From NCBI GenBank assembly GCA_037137375.1, contig JBAXKJ010000021.1:48814-112813 (forward strand): a stretch of 64,000 nt of DNA. The letters run 5' to 3'. Positions within the stretch are counted from its first letter, which is position 1, and the number at the start of each line of letters is the position of its first letter. Shown piece after piece: positions 9,633-19,032 of the stretch. A program made the translations under genes and the position numbers. This DNA comes from CAINVV01 sp037137375. Lineage in GTDB: Bacteria > Bacteroidota > Bacteroidia > Bacteroidales > Prolixibacteraceae. The notes beneath the pieces were generated by a model. The model made no database searches, had not been told where the DNA came from, and saw only the letters and a list, made by a program, of their open reading frames with translations.

Positions 9633-11519
9633 ATGAGATTGATTGCGTTGGTAGTTTTTTTTCTGGTTGCGTTGGCATTAAATGGCCAGACGAAGCGGAA
9701 CCTGCTCTCCACTAAATACTCGGAAGAGTTCCTGAAAACAGTATTGACAGAACCTCAGAAGTGGTTTGCCGAACCCGGATATCCTACCCGGGACCGATGG
9801 AATGAAGCGACCACCATTCGCAGGGAGGCGATTCTCAAAAGGGCTGAAAAATATTTGAATTATGATTGGCGGGCGATTTCGGCTTCTTCTTTCCTGGCCT
9901 TTGATGCGATCGGAAATCGCGACTCCATGCAACAAATCGACGTGGAGCGAAAGGACGCACTTTATGCTTTGGTTGAGGCAGAGCTTCTGGAAGCGAAGGG
10001 TCGTTTTTTAAACAAAATTATCGACGGCGTCTGGTCTGAATGCGAGGAAACTTTCTGGGGTTATTCCGCGCATGTGAACCGGCAGAAGCAACCAGGATCC
10101 CTGCCAGATGTGAAAGAACCCATCATAGATCTCTTTGCCTCAGAAAAGGGGGCCAAACTTGCACGGATATATTACCTCATGCAGCACAAATTCGACTCCG
10201 TCAATCCATTGATTTCGGAGCGGATAAGGGATGAAATCAACAGAAGAATACTGGAACCATACTATACCAGGAACGATTTCAGCTGGTTTGGTTTCGATGA
10301 TGGTTTCGTCAATAACTGGAATCCATGGATCAACAGCAATGTGTTGTCGACCATCTTATTAATGGTGGAGGACCCTGCAAAAAGGGCGCAAGGTGCATAC
10401 AAAGCCATGCGGTCAATGGACAAATATATCAACTTCGTGAAGGCCGATGGCTGGTGTGATGAAGGACCGAGTTACTGGGGCGTCGCGGGTGCCAGGTTGT
10501 TCTGGTCGCTCGAAATGCTTTATCAGTCGAGCAATGGAAAAATCAATGTTTTCGATCAGGAGATCATTCACAATCTTGGAAAATACATCTACAACGCCTA
10601 TATCGCCGATGATTATTATGTCAATTTCGCCGATGCCGCAGCCAAAAACACCCACGATCCTGAGATGATTTTCAAATGGGGCGAGTACAGCAAAGATGCA
10701 AAAATGATGGGTTTTGCGGCTTTCCTGGCTAAGAAAAGGGGGCACACATCCGACAAAAAATTGAACGATTATCCGGCATGGGAACCTTTGCAGAAAAGTT
10801 TCTGGTTTCCGGATAACCAGATTGCAGGGGGCCGTGACAGCGAAACTTCCAGTAATGGCTTTTATCTGGTTGCGAAAGGGGGGCATAACGAAGAAAGCCA
10901 CAACCACAACGATGTGGGAACCTGCATTGTACATTATAACAACAAGCCCATCCTGATCGATGCCGGGAAACTTTATTATACCAAATATTCTTTCGGAGAT
11001 AAACGATATACTTACTGGCCGACCCGCTCAAATTACCACAATGTGCCCACCATCAACGGGATTGAGCAACATGTTGGAAAGGAATATGCCGCAAAATCCG
11101 TCAAATTTATTTCAAATGACCGAATGCTTCAGTTTTCACTGGATCTCGCGAAAGCCTATCCTGAGGAGGCAAAAGTCGATTTCTGGAACAGGACTTATGC
11201 GCTGAACAGGGGCAAGTCTTTGGTGATTCAGGACCGTTACAAACTAACGGTAGTCAAAGGCGAAAACTACCTCAATTTCCTTACCTGCTGCAAGGCTTCC
11301 ATCCTAAAACCGGGAGTAGTGCGGCTGCAAACGGAAGGCATATCAGTAGATATATCATTCGACAGTAGGGCATTAACACCAATAGTCGAGGAGTTTGACA
11401 CCAACGATAAAACCGTGGAGGTTTCCTGGGGAAAAAAGCTTACCCGATTAAGGTTTAAGATTGTATCAGACAAACAGGAGAACAAGATTGAATTGACTTT
11501 TAAAGGATACAAACAGTAA
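9633..11519 (+). CDS. Heparinase II/III family protein (putative polysaccharide lyase)
   Basis: The 628-residue protein has a signal peptide ending about residue 19 (ALNGQ). An all-alpha toroid domain (residues about 25-370) includes WFGFDDGFVNNWNPWI, and a beta-sandwich follows with the family motif SHNHNDVG and LIDAG (about 418-440). These are the hallmarks of heparinase II/III-like lyases (PL12, PL15, PL21 and relatives), which act on uronate-containing glycans. It lacks the T9SS tail of the other lyase in this locus, so the two probably work in different compartments: this one in the periplasm on imported oligosaccharides, the other outside. It is the last gene before a 490-base gap and the SusC gene. 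Confidence 0.83.
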   Translation: MRLIALVVFFLVALALNGQTKRNLLSTKYSEEFLKTVLTEPQKWFAEPGYPTRDRWNEATTIRREAILKRAEKYLNYDWRAISASSFLAFDAIGNRDSMQQIDVERKDALYALVEAELLEAKGRFLNKIIDGVWSECEETFWGYSAHVNRQKQPGSLPDVKEPIIDLFASEKGAKLARIYYLMQHKFDSVNPLISERIRDEINRRILEPYYTRNDFSWFGFDDGFVNNWNPWINSNVLSTILLMVEDPAKRAQGAYKAMRSMDKYINFVKADGWCDEGPSYWGVAGARLFWSLEMLYQSSNGKINVFDQEIIHNLGKYIYNAYIADDYYVNFADAAAKNTHDPEMIFKWGEYSKDAKMMGFAAFLAKKRGHTSDKKLNDYPAWEPLQKSFWFPDNQIAGGRDSETSSNGFYLVAKGGHNEESHNHNDVGTCIVHYNNKPILIDAGKLYYTKYSFGDKRYTYWPTRSNYHNVPTINGIEQHVGKEYAAKSVKFISNDRMLQFSLDLAKAYPEEAKVDFWNRTYALNRGKSLVIQDRYKLTVVKGENYLNFLTCCKASILKPGVVRLQTEGISVDISFDSRALTPIVEEFDTNDKTVEVSWGKKLTRLRFKIVSDKQENKIELTFKGYKQ

Positions 11520-12009
11520 TACCCCCTCTGATAATTAGGATCACAAAAGATAAAGCCTGCTTTAGTTAGGAAAGCTTGCTTGAAAACCACATTTTCATTG
11601 AGAATTCATTTCTAATAATTACTGATAGTAGTTAGAATATTAATTATTTAACCATTACCATAAATAATAATTTATAGGGATAGCAAGCAAGAGTGTAAAG
11701 GAATAATATCTCCTGATAATTATTTCTTTTGTTACATCAGCGATGATTCTTGTTACAATACAGTTGATAAAATTGGAGCACAACCAATAACTTTGATTGC
11801 AGACTTTTCTCAAAAAAAATGTGATCAAACATCCAATAACTAAAAACTGATTATTATCTACAATGAAAAAAAATATTCTATCCCCGATTTGGGCTAAACG
11901 ATAATGGCTCAATCTCAAAACTTAAAATGAGCTGAAATTTATGAACTCGAAAGGGCTGTACCCTCTAATTCTGCCTGGGATTATTAACTAACTAATTTAA
12001 TTTATTTCA
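11520..12009 (+). other. 490-base AT-rich gap upstream of SusC
   Basis: No credible gene is present on either strand; the only sizeable frame is a low-complexity minus-strand ORF (11655-11918) with no recognisable family. The segment is AT-rich and separates the lyase/galactosidase operon from susCD. It probably holds the susC promoter and a long leader. One promoter-like match is listed separately. Confidence 0.6.
11763..11795 (+). promoter_or_regulatory. Possible Bacteroidota-type promoter for the susCD unit
   Basis: TAACTTTG at 11788-11795 fits the Bacteroidota -7 consensus TAnnTTTG exactly. GTTG at 11763-11766, 21 bases upstream, is a one-mismatch fit to the -33 TTTG element. Transcription from here would give a leader of about 210 bases before the SusC start at 12010. 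The motif is short and the region AT-rich, so chance occurrence is possible. Confidence 0.3.
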
Positions 12010-15000
12010 ATGGGAAAAAAATCTAATGTTTGTTTTTCCTTTCAATGGAAAAAGTTTGAAGCAATTTTTCTAAGAGTTATGTTTCTTGAAATTTTACTCT
12101 TTGCCGGAATCCTGAGTTCTACTGCAAATACCAATTCAAGGGAGACTAAAAATTGTGATTTGTCAGAAAATCATTCAACTAGGAATAACTCCGAAAGCCC
12201 TTTGGCGCAGCAAAACAGAACTATCGGAGGATCAGTAAAAGACGCGACCGGTCAACCCTTGCCTGGCGTGACGATAAAGGTCAAGGGGACTACGATTGGG
12301 ATCATTTCTGATTCAAATGGACAATTCAAAATTAGCATTCCGGCAAACGCCGAAATTTTGTCTTTCTCATTTATTGGGATGAAATCACAGGAATTATCCA
12401 TTACCGGGAAAAGCACTTTCAATATAGTGATGTATGAGGAGACTGTTGGATTAGATGATATCGTTATTATTGGGTATGGTCAGGTAAAGAAAGCTGACCT
12501 TACCGGCTCTGTTCAAAGTATAAAAGGGGCTGAAATTTCTGTCGAAAAAACGGGCAACTTTTTAGAGGCGATGAATGGCAAAATTGCAGGGGTCCAAATC
12601 AGTTCTCAGTCCGGAGAATTAGGTTCAGGTGTTGATATCAATATTCGCGGTTCAAACTCTATCAATGCCGGTACACAGCCACTTTATGTGATTGATGGTG
12701 TTCAGATGGATGCCAATAAAAATGAGATTGCCATGGTGAGCTCACAAGGCGGATTTGGCATGAACCCAATGACTGGGTTGAATCCAAATGATATTGCAAG
12801 CATTGAAGTACTCAAGGATGCCTCTGCTACAGCTATTTATGGGTCAAGAGGAGCTAATGGTGTGGTGATTATTACTACCAAAACGGGGCAAGCCGGAAGA
12901 GTAAAGATTTCGTTAGATGTCTCTTTGGGCGCTTCTCAGGCAGGTAAACTATATGATGTACTTGATGCTGATACTTATGAGATGTATCAAATGGATGATG
13001 GAAACAATGCCAGAAAAACTGGAGGATATCTATTTGGTGCCGGATATGTCGATTGGAATAACCGATATCTTCAAACACGAAATTGGCCATCTGAGTTAAA
13101 GCATGATTGGCAGAATGAGATCTATCGCACAGGTTATTATCAGGATTATAACGCATCATTGAGTGGTGGCACCAAAGAATTAACGTTTTCTGGCGGATTG
13201 GGATTCAATAAAATACTCGGCTTAGTGAATGATAACAGTCAAAACCGAATTTCGGCCCGATCCAAAATTACCGGCAAGAGAGATAAGCTAGGATACGGGA
13301 TCAACATGAATTACAGCAACGTTAAAAACGATGGCGTTGTGGGAGTTGGTGGTCCTGGAGGATATGGTACAATTACTTCTTTTTCAGTAACTGAACGCCC
13401 CATTGAGATTCTTCGGCCCACTGAGACAGTATTTGATTTGACTCCACCTACGTCACTGATAAAAAACGGAATTAACAATGTGAGAACCGAGCGATTTCTT
13501 GGTGACATCTATTTTGATTATGATTTTAACAAAGGTTTCAACCTTAGGGTTTCTGCCGGCATTACCTCATCTAATTCAAAGGGCAACAGTTTCTATGGAA
13601 TAGATACACCCTGGGGGCGCACCAATCAGGGACAAGCAGCTTTGTACAACAATATTTCTTACTCTTGGTTCGAGCGAAATGTACTAACCTATCAAAAGGA
13701 TTTTGATAAAAATAACAGTCTTAACGTGATGGTTGCTGCTGAGTTAAATAGCTATGAATTGTCATCTATGAAGGCAACGAACATGAATTTTGGCGGAGAT
13801 GAGAGTACCACCTATTTTGATATCAGCAAGGGTGTCAATCTTCAGATTCCCACATCAGGTTACGAAAAAAACCAGCTAGAATCGTTTCTTGGACGTATCA
13901 ATTACAATTTTATGAAAAGATATCTTTTCACTGTTAGTTTTCGTGCTGATGGTTCCTCGAAGTTTGGAACGAACAATCGCATGGCCTATTTTCCCTCAGG
14001 AGCCTTCGCATGGAAGATGAGCGAAGAGAAATTTCTGAAAAAGGTGAACTGGATGAACAATCTTAAGCTCCGCTTTAGTTATGGGGTAACTGGTAATGAC
14101 CGTATTCCAGCCTATAGTGGTACGGGGAAACTCACTTCAAGCAAATATCCTTCCAACGATGTTCAAATGGTCGGGATGGCTCCTACCTCCTTATCTAATA
14201 CCGATTTGAAGTGGGAAACAACTTCTCAGTATAATATCGGACTCGACTTAGGAGTGCTTAAAAACAAGATAAACCTTACTGCGGATGTATACAAAAAATA
14301 TACATTCGATATGTTGATGAATACACCTATCCCCAATCAGACAGGATTTTCTACACAATACCGAAACATCGGCAATATGGAAAATAAGGGTGTTGAGTTG
14401 AGTCTCAACGGCACAATATTAGAAAAAGGAGCTTTCAAATGGACTACAACTATCAATTTTTCAGCCAATATTAACCAGGTGACTGATCTTGGGAAAACCG
14501 AATTCATCCCAATATCTGTTGGAGGTGGTTGGCACGCGGATGTGGGTAGAATTATCAAAGGTCAACCGCTTGGAATTATGTATGGAATGGAAAAGATTGG
14601 TATCTATCAACTGACCGATTTTACCTGGCAAAACAGTAGTGATCCTACTATTGATTTTCGGGATCGTATTTTCACGCCGAAGCCGGATGTACAAACAATA
14701 AAGGGGATTACCAACCTTTTACCGGGAGATATTAAATTTCTGGATGTTAACGGCGATGGAATTGTTGATCCGGCGGTCGACAGAAAAGTAATTGGAGATT
14801 CTAATCCTAAACATTATGGTGGGATGAACAACACCTTTACTTATACGAAATCAGAACTTGGTTCTTTTGATTTGTCTGTTTTTGTCAACTGGAATTATGG
14901 AAATCAAATTTATAATTCTGGTAAATATACTACTTCAGGGGCAGGAAATTCAGGCACCTATAATATTACCAAAGAATTTTGGAACAATCGATGGACTGAG

Positions 15001-15315
15001 ACGAATCCAACCAATGAGTATTTTGCACGATGGAATCGCACTCGTGATATCGTTAGCAGCTATTTTGTAGAAGATGGTTCTTTTTTGCGACTTTCCAATA
15101 TTACACTGGCTTACACCTTTCCGGAACGTCTGCTTTCAAAGATGCGAATCAGTAATCTCAGGTTGAATATTACTGGCCAAAACCTCGCTATCTGGACAAA
15201 CTATACCGGATATGATCCTGAAGTTTCATCAAATGTTTCGGCATTGAAAGGTTATGACCGCGTGACTTATCCGCGTTCAACCTCTCTCTTTTTAGGACTC
15301 AGTGCAACCTTCTAA
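12010..15315 (+). CDS. susC: SusC/RagA-family TonB-dependent outer-membrane glycan transporter
   Basis: The 1101-residue protein has the full SusC layout: a long N-terminal leader with one hydrophobic stretch (about 20-40), a carboxypeptidase-regulatory-like beta-sandwich (RTIGGSVKDATGQPLPGVTI, about 70-150), then the plug domain with the SusC signature VLKDASATAIYGSRGANG, and a beta-barrel ending in LGLSATF with a terminal Phe. It imports oligosaccharides across the outer membrane, driven by TonB, with SusD as the lid. The leader before the beta-sandwich is rather long, but no later Met gives a better signal. SusD starts 27 bases after the stop, so they are co-transcribed. Confidence 0.97.
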   Translation: MGKKSNVCFSFQWKKFEAIFLRVMFLEILLFAGILSSTANTNSRETKNCDLSENHSTRNNSESPLAQQNRTIGGSVKDATGQPLPGVTIKVKGTTIGIISDSNGQFKISIPANAEILSFSFIGMKSQELSITGKSTFNIVMYEETVGLDDIVIIGYGQVKKADLTGSVQSIKGAEISVEKTGNFLEAMNGKIAGVQISSQSGELGSGVDINIRGSNSINAGTQPLYVIDGVQMDANKNEIAMVSSQGGFGMNPMTGLNPNDIASIEVLKDASATAIYGSRGANGVVIITTKTGQAGRVKISLDVSLGASQAGKLYDVLDADTYEMYQMDDGNNARKTGGYLFGAGYVDWNNRYLQTRNWPSELKHDWQNEIYRTGYYQDYNASLSGGTKELTFSGGLGFNKILGLVNDNSQNRISARSKITGKRDKLGYGINMNYSNVKNDGVVGVGGPGGYGTITSFSVTERPIEILRPTETVFDLTPPTSLIKNGINNVRTERFLGDIYFDYDFNKGFNLRVSAGITSSNSKGNSFYGIDTPWGRTNQGQAALYNNISYSWFERNVLTYQKDFDKNNSLNVMVAAELNSYELSSMKATNMNFGGDESTTYFDISKGVNLQIPTSGYEKNQLESFLGRINYNFMKRYLFTVSFRADGSSKFGTNNRMAYFPSGAFAWKMSEEKFLKKVNWMNNLKLRFSYGVTGNDRIPAYSGTGKLTSSKYPSNDVQMVGMAPTSLSNTDLKWETTSQYNIGLDLGVLKNKINLTADVYKKYTFDMLMNTPIPNQTGFSTQYRNIGNMENKGVELSLNGTILEKGAFKWTTTINFSANINQVTDLGKTEFIPISVGGGWHADVGRIIKGQPLGIMYGMEKIGIYQLTDFTWQNSSDPTIDFRDRIFTPKPDVQTIKGITNLLPGDIKFLDVNGDGIVDPAVDRKVIGDSNPKHYGGMNNTFTYTKSELGSFDLSVFVNWNYGNQIYNSGKYTTSGAGNSGTYNITKEFWNNRWTETNPTNEYFARWNRTRDIVSSYFVEDGSFLRLSNITLAYTFPERLLSKMRISNLRLNITGQNLAIWTNYTGYDPEVSSNVSALKGYDRVTYPRSTSLFLGLSATF

Positions 15316-15342
15316 ATAAATAGAAACAAAATATAACTCAAT

Positions 15343-17148
15343 ATGAAAATATTAAAATTTTATTGCAGATACTACTTTCGGCAGAAAGATCAATCGTGTA
15401 CAGTTACCTCAGATCTTCGAATATTTTTTGCCGCTGTTCTTCTGATCCCATTTCTCTTTGGATGCTCCTCTTTTCTGACTGAGTATATGCCAGGTTCCAG
15501 TAATGTAAATGATTTTTATAGTTCACCAGCCGAATGCGAGATCGCGTTAACAGGTTGCTATTCCCCGCTCTCAACTTATGCAGGGTTTTCAAGAGATTTA
15601 CCCTGTGCCTTTGCCACTGGAACAGATGAGTATAGTTGTCGGTCAGGTGCGGTTCTTTCAAATCCCACAGGTCTTGATTTCATCCATAATATGGGATATT
15701 CGCCTCAAAACTATGCTTATGGCGATGAGGTCATGCTGAATCTATATTCCGGTATTAATCGATGCAACACATTGCTCGAAAACATCGATAAAGCTCAATT
15801 CAATAGTTCGACAGATCCAAATCAGAAAATACGCATAATCAGCGAAACACGTTTCCTGCGATCGGTCTATTACATGTATTTATCGTTCTATTTTGGTTCT
15901 GTTCCGTTGGTAATGAAATCGCTTGGGGAAGAGAAGATTCCCCAAAGTCCGGTACAGGATATCTTTCAGGAAATTGAAAGCGGGCTGACTTTTGCCTATC
16001 ACAATCTGCCAACAACACAAAGCCAGAATAGTAAAGTCAATAAATGGGCAGCTGGAGCCATGCTGCTTCGGATGTACAACTACCTGGCCAGTTGCAAAGA
16101 GAACAAGATTGGCGATATGTCACCGAATAACATTAGTGGAAAAAACTACCATAGTTTTGATTGGGTGAATGCTTCTGCTTATTGGAGTAAGGCGAAAATT
16201 TTGGGCGACTCAATTTATCGTTTCAGCAATTATAAACTGAACGACAGCTATCACCTTATGTTTTACGATTCCAATAAAGGTTATCAATACAATGAGTTTA
16301 TGTTTACCGCAGAATGCGATTTGACCTCTATTTACTCAAATATTGCTACTATTTTGCTTGCCGGAAGTGGCGATTATCCTACGAATGGTGGTCAAAATGG
16401 CAATACCATGCCTCCTGTTGAATTTGCCCTTCTGTATGACACTTTGGATGCCCGATACATTCATAACATTATCAGTATTATACCAACAAAAACGACTTAT
16501 CCCAATCCGCCAAAAGCCGGATCGAAAACAAAACTTGTCTATCAGGAAGAGATGGTTGCCGGAAAGGCATTCGCGATTCCTTTTGCTTTTGATACAATTT
16601 CGAAAAGAGATCCAAATGGGAATACAATATCTAATTTAAGTGTTGACAAGTTGAGGCACTTTGTGGCTGGTCAGACTGCAGGAATTGCATGGAACGGAAA
16701 CTTCAATTTCCCTGTGATGCGTTTTGCCGATGTGGTTCTGATGTATGCTGAGGCACTGTACAAAACCGGGGATGAAGTTGGCGCGCGAACTATTTTGCGC
16801 GATATCCGCAATCGGGCTGCAGGTAAAGATATTATGCTTACCCAGCGGCTGACCGATAAATACAAAACCAAAGCCGGTGGTGATTTCATGAAAGAGTTGA
16901 TGCAGGAGCGTTCGAGAGAGCTTAGTGGAGAAGGAATAAGGCGTATTGATCTGGTGCGTACTGCCACTTATAAATCGGCATTAAATGCAATTAATCCAAG
17001 AACTGATATTCGTTTTACGCTTAAATTCAACAATGTCAGTTGGAAAAATCTTCAGGACAACTATGCAGACTTTAAGATCTTTTTCCCAATTCCTCAAAAA
17101 CAGGTGGATTTAAATCCTGTATTGATGCAACCGGATGGGTATAGATAA
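15343..17148 (+). CDS. susD: SusD/RagB-family surface glycan-binding lipoprotein
   Basis: The 601-residue lipoprotein has a lipobox LLIPFLFGC with the acylated Cys at 41; the N-terminal extension before it is long, but no other start is available. The body has SusD features: an early Cys-rich ALTGCYSPL segment, helical TPR-like repeats including ETRFLRSVYYMYLSFYFG, and the C-terminal region RNRAAG...ELMQERSRELSGEGIRRIDLVR typical of RagB/SusD. It forms the surface lid of the SusC transporter and should bind the target glycan. Codon use and composition match SusC and the following lipoprotein. Confidence 0.97.
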   Translation: MKILKFYCRYYFRQKDQSCTVTSDLRIFFAAVLLIPFLFGCSSFLTEYMPGSSNVNDFYSSPAECEIALTGCYSPLSTYAGFSRDLPCAFATGTDEYSCRSGAVLSNPTGLDFIHNMGYSPQNYAYGDEVMLNLYSGINRCNTLLENIDKAQFNSSTDPNQKIRIISETRFLRSVYYMYLSFYFGSVPLVMKSLGEEKIPQSPVQDIFQEIESGLTFAYHNLPTTQSQNSKVNKWAAGAMLLRMYNYLASCKENKIGDMSPNNISGKNYHSFDWVNASAYWSKAKILGDSIYRFSNYKLNDSYHLMFYDSNKGYQYNEFMFTAECDLTSIYSNIATILLAGSGDYPTNGGQNGNTMPPVEFALLYDTLDARYIHNIISIIPTKTTYPNPPKAGSKTKLVYQEEMVAGKAFAIPFAFDTISKRDPNGNTISNLSVDKLRHFVAGQTAGIAWNGNFNFPVMRFADVVLMYAEALYKTGDEVGARTILRDIRNRAAGKDIMLTQRLTDKYKTKAGGDFMKELMQERSRELSGEGIRRIDLVRTATYKSALNAINPRTDIRFTLKFNNVSWKNLQDNYADFKIFFPIPQKQVDLNPVLMQPDGYR

Positions 17149-17188
17149 ACTATGAATTTGTAATGACGAGTTATTTTAAAATAATATT

Positions 17189-18646
17189 ATGAAACAAAAT
17201 AGAATCTGTCGATCTTTTTTAGGTCTTACAATAATCGTTTTTCTTGCGGGATTGACCATATCCTGTGAAAAAAAGGGGGGACTTAAACCAGAATTTACTG
17301 TCACTTTCGACACACAAGGAGGTATTCCCGAAGTGCCTAAGCAAGATGTAACCGAAGGATATCACGTATCATTTCCAGACACCATAACTAAAAAGACTAA
17401 TTATTATCTCGCTTATTGGTATGTTGGAAATGATGATACCAAACCTTTCGATTTTTTGAACTATCCGGTTACAACAAATATAACTTTAAAGGCAAAATGG
17501 GTTCCTGGTTATATCATTGTCTATGATGGGAATGAAATAAAATCAACCAATGTTCCCATCCCTTTGCAAGGGGTAGTTCCAGGTGCGACTATTAGCGGCC
17601 CCATTGCCCAGCCCTCAACTACCACAGCCAATGCTAGCTTCAACGGTTGGTTTAAAGACCTCGCGGGAGCGATTCCTTTCCGATTTAATCAGGATACCAT
17701 CATGGGAAATCGAACCCTCTATGCCAAGTGGTCAACCACCCAATGCATGGTGAATTTCGAGTCCAATATATCCGGAGCTGTCGGTATGCCAGCAGCCGTA
17801 TTAGTCGCTAAAGGAGGTAAGATCGCTCCACCAGATAACCCTACCAGAGCAGGATTTACCTTTGTGAGCTGGCATCTTCGGACGGACTGGTATAATCCGG
17901 TAGATTTTGCCAATACTTCGATTAGCTCCAATACCACTTTTTTTGCTAAATGGGCATCTTCGGCAGAAACGGTAACTGATGCATCGGGAAACATCTATCA
18001 CACCGTAAAAATTGGTAACCAGATTTGGATGGTCGAGAATCTTGCAACCCAGAAATACAATGACGGCACAGCAATTCTTAATATTACAACTACCGCACAG
18101 GTTGATACGCTTACTCGTGGAAATTATCTCAACTATCCCTCCCCCAACGACCCGAAACTTAGTGGTCGTCTCTACAACTTCTATGCTGTGAAATCGGGAA
18201 AACTATGCCCGGCCGGATGGCATGTGTCTTCTGAAGCTGAGTGGCAAACATTGATTACAACTATTGGAGGAGGCGATGTTGCCGGTCGCAAGTTAAAACA
18301 AACCACTACGATAAATTCAACCGCGACGTTGATGTGGAATATTCCTTTCAATCCGGCCATTCAACGTTATCTCAAATACGAAGCGCTTGGAAATGCATCA
18401 ACGAGTGGATTCGAAATCACCGATGCGACAAACGAAACAGGTTTTACTGCTTTTCCTGCAGGCTACTATTATAAGACTTCAAATAATTACCTGGATTATC
18501 ACAATTCAGCTGCCTGGTGGACTTCCACCGAGTCAGGAGCCAAAACTGCAAAAGGATGCAGCCTCAACTACTTTTCTCCAAAAGCCAATCTGGGTGGAGA
18601 TAACAACAAAACAGTTGGGTTGAGTGTGCGTTGTGTGAAAGACTAG
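17189..18646 (+). CDS. Surface lipoprotein with InlB-type repeats and FISUMP domain, putative glycan-binding
   Basis: The 485-residue protein has a lipoprotein signal with the acylated Cys at 26 (GLTISC). Three InlB B-repeat/Listeria-Bacteroides repeat units follow (about 35-108, 112-185 and 188-255), each ending in the typical (L/F)(K/Y/F)AKW motif. The C-terminal half (about 262-484) is a FISUMP domain (Fibrobacter succinogenes major paralogous domain), with IGNQIWMVENLAT, YNFYAV, CPAGWHV and WWTSTE. Its place just after susD is that of SusE/SusF-type surface glycan-binding proteins, although this architecture is different. A binding or adhesion role is inferred; no catalytic motif is seen. 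Two hairpins after the stop suggest the susCD unit ends here. Confidence 0.88.
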   Translation: MKQNRICRSFLGLTIIVFLAGLTISCEKKGGLKPEFTVTFDTQGGIPEVPKQDVTEGYHVSFPDTITKKTNYYLAYWYVGNDDTKPFDFLNYPVTTNITLKAKWVPGYIIVYDGNEIKSTNVPIPLQGVVPGATISGPIAQPSTTTANASFNGWFKDLAGAIPFRFNQDTIMGNRTLYAKWSTTQCMVNFESNISGAVGMPAAVLVAKGGKIAPPDNPTRAGFTFVSWHLRTDWYNPVDFANTSISSNTTFFAKWASSAETVTDASGNIYHTVKIGNQIWMVENLATQKYNDGTAILNITTTAQVDTLTRGNYLNYPSPNDPKLSGRLYNFYAVKSGKLCPAGWHVSSEAEWQTLITTIGGGDVAGRKLKQTTTINSTATLMWNIPFNPAIQRYLKYEALGNASTSGFEITDATNETGFTAFPAGYYYKTSNNYLDYHNSAAWWTSTESGAKTAKGCSLNYFSPKANLGGDNNKTVGLSVRCVKD

Positions 18647-18658
18647 AAATTATTCATT

Positions 18659-18693
18659 ATCGAAAATCCTTGCAATTAGTCGGGGATTTCGAT
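18659..18693 (+). terminator. Hairpin 13 bases after the lipoprotein stop
   Basis: ATCGAAAATCC at 18659-18669 pairs with GGATTTCGAT ending at 18693, with one bulged A and a loop of about 14 bases. The T-run after it is weak, so it may stabilise the 3' end rather than terminate strongly. Confidence 0.45.
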
Positions 18694-18796
18694 TTTGAAT
18701 AAACATCAATTTGCATAATAAGTCCATTTAGCATAATATAATATTGGAATCTTTAATAAATCCAAAGTTCTATTATGATGATAAGCAAAATTTGAT

Positions 18797-18840
18797 AAGG
18801 CCATTATTAAATACATACCTTAAAATCCTTTGGCCTTTTT
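18797..18840 (+). terminator. Hairpin with T-run in the gap before GH110
   Basis: AAGGCCA at 18797-18803 is the reverse complement of TGGCCTT at 18831-18837, followed without break by Ts up to 18840. The loop is long (27 bases), but the stem-plus-T-run layout fits intrinsic termination of the susCD transcript. The rest of the 386-base gap (18647-19032) is AT-rich and holds no gene I can support; it must contain any promoter for the GH110 unit. Confidence 0.45.
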
Positions 18841-19032
18841 GTAGATTAAATTGCTGTTTTTACAGTAACAGATTGTAGATAATAGTTAATAACATATTGG
18901 ATCTGGCTGTAATTTTTATGGGAAACTCTGTATCTGTTTCATTTATTTTTATGCTAAAGGATAACAATATCTATTGATTCAGCGGCTAACAATAATATCT
19001 TAAAATTAATTTCAAAAACTATAATAATATAA

